Below, one piece after another: positions 8,947 to 11,809 of a stretch of DNA of 11,809 nt. The position numbers and the translations under genes are program-made. The notes below the pieces were generated by a model. The model saw nothing but the letters and a program-made list of their open reading frames with translations. It was not told the DNA's origin and did not search any database. Source of the DNA: Candidatus Nanopelagicaceae bacterium (GTDB taxonomy: Bacteria; Actinomycetota; Actinomycetes; Nanopelagicales; Nanopelagicaceae); NCBI GenBank assembly GCA_947440735.1, contig CANESA010000011.1, positions 1 to 11,809 on the forward strand. The letters are read 5' to 3'. Positions within the stretch are counted from its first letter, which is position 1, and each line of letters starts with the position of its first letter.

Positions 8947-10532
8947 TGACAATCGATGACTCATTCCATATCTATGACACCACTTTGCGCGATGGCGCAC
9001 AGCAAGAGGGGCTCAACCTTTCTGTCCACGATAAGTTAACAATTGCTCGCCACCTTGATGATCTCGGTGTCGGCTTTATTGAAGGTGGATGGCCAGGAGC
9101 TAATCCAAAAGATACTGAATTTTTCGCACTCGCTAAGAAGGAATTGAAACTCAAGAATTCAACATTTGTCGCGTTCGGTGCCACACGTCGCCCCAATGTA
9201 AAGGCTGCAGATGATGCCCTCCTTGGCGCACTTCGCGATAGTGGTGCACCTGCCGTCACTCTGGTTGCAAAAGCATTTGATCGCCATGTTGATCTTGCTC
9301 TCAAAACTTCACTCGATGAAAACCTCGAGATGATCCGCGACAGCATCACACACCTTCGCCAAGAGGGTCAACGCGTATTTTTAGATGCTGAACACTTCTT
9401 TGACGGATATCGCAACAATCGTGCATACGCACTCGAAGTTGTTCGCGTTGCTGCTGAATCAGGTGCTGATGTCATCGCACTCTGTGACACTAATGGCGGA
9501 ATGTTGCCAGATGAACTTTCACAAGTTGTTCATGACGTCTTACAAGCATCAAGTGCCCGTCTTGGTATCCACTGCCACAACGACACAGGCTGTGCAATCG
9601 CTAACTCGATGGCTGCCATCGAAGCTGGCGTTACACATGTTCAGGGAACTCTTAATGGATACGGTGAGCGCACAGGAAATGCCGACCTGGTTTCGATCAT
9701 TGCAAACCTTGAGCTCAAGAAAAAGAAGCAGGTATTGCCAGTTAATGCTCTGCAAGAAGCTTTCCGTATCTCACATGCTGTCGCTGAGGTGACTAACGTT
9801 TCACCGTCTGCACGTCAGCCATATGTAGGTGTATCTGCATTTGCGCATAAGGCGGGTCTTCACGCATCTGCGATCAAGGTTGATCCGAATCTCTATCAAC
9901 ACGAAGATCCAGGATCTGTCGGAAACGATATGCGTATGTTGGTCTCAGAGATGGCAGGGCGTGCATCTATTGAATTGAAGTCTCAAGAACTCGGTGTTGA
10001 TCTTGGGGGAGATCGCGATCTCATTGGTCGCGTAGTTGAACGCGTGAAAGAGATGGAATCACGGGGCTTTACCTTTGAGGCAGCCGATGCTTCCTTTGAA
10101 TTACTTCTTCACGAAGAGCTCGCAGGAAAGCGCCCAACGTTTTTCACAATCGATCACTGGCTCACCACAACAGAGCGCAGCGAAGGATCTATCGTTACAA
10201 AAGCTGAAGTGACAGTAACTGCGCAAGGCAAAGAGATCACATGTAGTGGTTCTGGAAACGGACCAGTAAACGCATTCGATCGCGCACTCCGTGATGGTCT
10301 CAATGCGCTTTACCCAGAACTTGCTGTTCTAGAGCTGACAGATTACAAAGTGCGTATCCTCGAAGGTCGCCTTGGAACCGGTGCTATTACACGCGTACTC
10401 GTTGAAACTTCTGACGGTAAGGGCGAGTGGAGCACAGTAGGCGTACATGAAAACGTTATTGCAGCATCTGCCATGGCGCTAGAAGATGCGCTCACCTTCG
10501 GCTTACTGCGTCAGGGACGAAAGCCCGAGTAA
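8946..10532 (+). CDS. cimA: (R)-citramalate synthase CimA
   Basis: A DRE-TIM metallolyase-family enzyme that condenses acetyl-CoA and pyruvate to (R)-citramalate, the entry to threonine-independent isoleucine synthesis. The 528-residue protein has the catalytic core at about 8-280. This includes YDTTLRDGAQQEG (10-22) with R15, metal ligand D16 and E21; FIEGGWPGANPKD, characteristic of the citramalate synthase subgroup; metal ligands H209 and H211 in GIHCHNDTG; and GYGERTGNADL (238-248). A linker precedes a C-terminal LeuA-type regulatory domain (about 390-528), where isoleucine normally inhibits. The GGWPG signature and the operon context favour citramalate synthase over 2-isopropylmalate or homocitrate synthase. 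The ATG overlaps the ilvE stop (TGATG). The stop TAA at 10530-10532 also forms part of a possible xerC -10 element. Confidence 0.93.
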   Translation: MTIDDSFHIYDTTLRDGAQQEGLNLSVHDKLTIARHLDDLGVGFIEGGWPGANPKDTEFFALAKKELKLKNSTFVAFGATRRPNVKAADDALLGALRDSGAPAVTLVAKAFDRHVDLALKTSLDENLEMIRDSITHLRQEGQRVFLDAEHFFDGYRNNRAYALEVVRVAAESGADVIALCDTNGGMLPDELSQVVHDVLQASSARLGIHCHNDTGCAIANSMAAIEAGVTHVQGTLNGYGERTGNADLVSIIANLELKKKKQVLPVNALQEAFRISHAVAEVTNVSPSARQPYVGVSAFAHKAGLHASAIKVDPNLYQHEDPGSVGNDMRMLVSEMAGRASIELKSQELGVDLGGDRDLIGRVVERVKEMESRGFTFEAADASFELLLHEELAGKRPTFFTIDHWLTTTERSEGSIVTKAEVTVTAQGKEITCSGSGNGPVNAFDRALRDGLNALYPELAVLELTDYKVRILEGRLGTGAITRVLVETSDGKGEWSTVGVHENVIAASAMALEDALTFGLLRQGRKPE

Positions 10533-10535
10533 CCT
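10530..10535 (+). promoter_or_regulatory. possible -10 element of a leaderless xerC promoter
   Basis: TAACCT fits TANNNT and ends six bases before the xerC ATG, the same spacing as at ilvD and the ilvB leader peptide. Its first three bases are the cimA stop codon. There is no Shine-Dalgarno sequence before xerC. The -35 region is weak, so read-through from the ilv operon may also supply xerC. Confidence 0.4.
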
Positions 10536-10541
10536 TGTTCT

Positions 10542-11456
10542 ATGAGTCATGAGATCGAAAAGATACGTGACGATTTTGCTTTTCATTTAGAGCGCGAACG
10601 CAACCTTTCGGTACACACTATCCGGGCATACCTCGGCGATCTCGATAGTTTGATTGAACACTTAACAACTCTCAAAGTTGGCGATCTCTCTGAACTTTCA
10701 CTTGCCCATATTCGCTCATGGCTTGCAAATCAGCAGGTCAAAGGGGGAGCCCGCACAACACTTTCTCGCAGGGCAGTATCGATTCGAATCTTCACAAAGT
10801 GGGCTCATAAGAAAGGACATCTTGCAAGTGATGTCGGAATATCTCTTGCTACACCGAAGGGTCATCGCACACTTCCTGAAGTTCTCACCGTTGCAGATGC
10901 CTCTCTTGCAATGGATGCGCTCGAAGTCCGAGTAGGTGAAGAAGAAGGTCCTCTTGCAGTGCGCGATCTAGCAATTCTGGAAGTGCTCTATGCCACAGGC
11001 GCTCGAGTATCTGAGCTATGTGGATTAGATTTTTCAGATGTTGATTATTCTCGAAATACGATTCGAGTTTTAGGAAAAGGAAATAAAGAGCGCACGATTC
11101 CTTTGGGAAATCCAGCAATGAAGGCGCTCGATACTTGGATCAAAAGTGCTCGTCCACTCGTCGCTTCGGATAAATCAGGGACAGCTGTTTTTCTAGGAGC
11201 TCGCGGAAAACGAATTGATCAACGCACTGTGCGCACTGTCGTTTATGAAGCGTTATCGGCTCTCGAGGGTGTCGAGCGGATGGGGCCTCATGGACTTCGC
11301 CATTCTGCCGCCACTCATTTATTAGAAGGCGGAGCAGACCTTCGCACCGTCCAAGAAATTTTGGGCCATGCATCCCTTGCCACCACACAGATCTACACCC
11401 ACGTATCGACCGAACGGCTACAAAAAGCCTTCAAGCAAGCCCATCCTCGCGCCTAG
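10542..11456 (+). CDS. xerC: tyrosine recombinase XerC
   Basis: XerC acts with XerD at the dif site to resolve chromosome dimers at division. At 304 residues it is standard length. The N-terminal SAM-like core-binding domain (about 5-90) contains LSVHTIRAYLGDLDSL. The C-terminal catalytic domain carries the full active site: R155 (YATGARVSEL), K179 (LGKGNKERTIPLG), H250 and R253 (GPHGLRHSAATHL), H276 (ILGHASLATTQIYTH) and nucleophile Y285. Its closeness to rpsB, conserved in other actinobacteria, favours housekeeping XerC over XerD or a phage integrase. It starts nine bases after cimA, lacks a ribosome binding site and may be leaderless. It ends at TAG (11454-11456) with no clear terminator behind it. 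Confidence 0.9.
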   Translation: MSHEIEKIRDDFAFHLERERNLSVHTIRAYLGDLDSLIEHLTTLKVGDLSELSLAHIRSWLANQQVKGGARTTLSRRAVSIRIFTKWAHKKGHLASDVGISLATPKGHRTLPEVLTVADASLAMDALEVRVGEEEGPLAVRDLAILEVLYATGARVSELCGLDFSDVDYSRNTIRVLGKGNKERTIPLGNPAMKALDTWIKSARPLVASDKSGTAVFLGARGKRIDQRTVRTVVYEALSALEGVERMGPHGLRHSAATHLLEGGADLRTVQEILGHASLATTQIYTHVSTERLQKAFKQAHPRA

Positions 11457-11465
11457 AGTCGGGGA

Positions 11466-11493
11466 TTTTGCACTCATCTACCTCAGGTAGAAT
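11466..11493 (+). promoter_or_regulatory. probable rpsB promoter
   Basis: A good -10, TAGAAT (11488-11493), is identical to the ilvD -10. Upstream, TTTTGC (11466-11471) would sit at a 16-base spacing as a weak -35; TTGCAC (11468-11473) looks better as a hexamer but would leave only 14 bases. Transcription would begin near 11500, giving a leader of about 200 bases before rpsB. Confidence 0.5.
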
Positions 11494-11499
11494 TTCGCC

Positions 11500-11702
11500 C
11501 AGCATCGGTCGAAAGATCGATGACTTCTCAGCACTTATTCATGAATTGCTTTGCAAGGAATGAAAGCCACTTCGGTCTGATGTCACAAGCATTAGTCGGC
11601 GTTGTAAGTGCGACGGACTTAACAAAGCGTTAAGTCATAAACCGAGCAGATTTTCTGCGAGTGCTTCTGCGCGCGCAAGGAAATCTAAAAAGGAGTGCCG
11701 TC
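11500..11702 (+). promoter_or_regulatory. structured 5' leader of rpsB (246-base gap after xerC)
   Basis: The gap 11457-11702 holds no credible gene. The predicted transcript contains several self-complementary elements. CATCGGTC and GATCGATG close a GAAA tetraloop (11503-11522, one G-T pair). TTCAT (11538-11542) pairs with ATGAA (11560-11564) around a symmetric GAA/GGA internal loop and an inner TTGC/GCAA stem. GACTTAAC and GTTAAGTC form a perfect 8-bp stem with a 5-base loop (11616-11636). GCAGA and TCTGC flank TTT (11646-11658). In addition ATGACTT (11520-11526) is complementary to AAGTCAT (11632-11638), which would compete with two of these hairpins. No T-run follows any hairpin, so none looks like a terminator. 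Autogenous control by S2 is known in other bacteria; that it works here is inference. Confidence 0.5.
11616..11636 (+). repeat. perfect inverted repeat in the rpsB leader
   Basis: GACTTAAC, the loop AAAGC, then GTTAAGTC: eight perfect base pairs, ending 66 bases before the rpsB start. It is followed by ATAAACC rather than T residues, so it is probably an RNA structural element or a protein site, not a terminator. Confidence 0.6.
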
Positions 11703-11809
11703 ATGGCAGGAGTAACAATGCGTGAACTCCTCGACAGTGGAGTCCATTTTGGACATCAGACACGTCGATGGAACCCAAAGATGAAGCGTTTTATTTTCAC
11801 AGAGCGCAA
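11703..11809 (+). CDS. rpsB: 30S ribosomal protein S2, N-terminal fragment
   Basis: The first 35 codons are present and the gene runs off the right edge. The N-terminus [19 protein letters not shown], followed by [16 protein letters not shown], is the unmistakable S2 signature and nearly matches the mycobacterial protein. S2 joins the small ribosomal subunit late and supports S1/mRNA binding. The ATG at 11703 is supported by AAAAAGGAG (11687-11695), seven bases upstream, and by the family N-terminus; the in-frame ATG at 11718 also has a GGAG before it but would lose conserved residues. In most bacteria tsf follows; that region is outside the window. Confidence 0.95.
   Translation, partial: MAGVTMRELLDSGVHFGHQTRRWNPKMKRFIFTER

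Noticed and set aside
10542..11456. Phage or integron integrase instead of XerC
   Set aside because: Length, the complete R-K-H-R-H-Y set and the neighbouring rpsB fit housekeeping XerC. No attachment-site repeats, tRNA or other mobile genes were seen.
11616..11636. Inverted repeat as the xerC/operon terminator
   Set aside because: It is 160 bases past xerC, AT-rich, not followed by T residues, and lies inside the probable rpsB leader.

Overview
The window looks like the chromosome of a small-genome actinobacterium with moderate GC (about half by eye). The proteins resemble actinobacterial families: a Mycobacterium-like IlvD, a long SerA with an ACT domain, and an S2 N-terminus very close to the mycobacterial one. 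Gene packing is extremely tight, with start/stop overlaps, and several start codons look leaderless. Freshwater acI / Nanopelagicales-type bacteria are a good fit, but this lineage is inferred, not proven.

Layout. At the left edge, on the minus strand, lies the 5' end of a DHA2-type major facilitator transporter (1-164, cut by the window). Divergent from it is ilvD (218-1891). A 230-base gap (1892-2121) follows and is full of regulatory signals: a perfect palindrome, a -35/-10 promoter, a 15-codon leader peptide ending Val-Val-Val-Ile-Arg, two mutually exclusive hairpins and an intrinsic terminator. Together these read as a classical branched-chain amino acid transcription attenuator. Behind it is one tightly packed operon: ilvB, ilvN, ilvC, serA, leuB, ilvE, cimA and probably xerC (2122-11456). 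Junctions are 1-8 base overlaps or gaps of 1-39 bases. A 246-base gap (11457-11702) carries a probable promoter and a structured leader for rpsB, whose first 35 codons close the window.

How the genes work together. IlvBN, IlvC, IlvD and IlvE are the complete common pathway to valine and isoleucine. CimA makes citramalate from pyruvate and acetyl-CoA. Together with LeuB (LeuCD are not in the window) it gives 2-oxobutyrate without threonine deaminase. LeuB also serves leucine synthesis. SerA starts serine synthesis and keeps the serine-binding residues of the allosteric ACT domain. The leader peptide would couple expression of ilvB and the genes behind it mainly to charged tRNA-Val (three consecutive GTG codons), with Ile and Leu codons also present.

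The most interesting items are the attenuator with an apparently leaderless leader peptide, a recurring -10 hexamer exactly six bases before an ATG (ilvD, leader peptide, xerC), an acetolactate synthase small subunit reduced to its ACT domain, and a multi-hairpin rpsB leader. No CRISPR, insertion sequence, tRNA or rRNA was seen.
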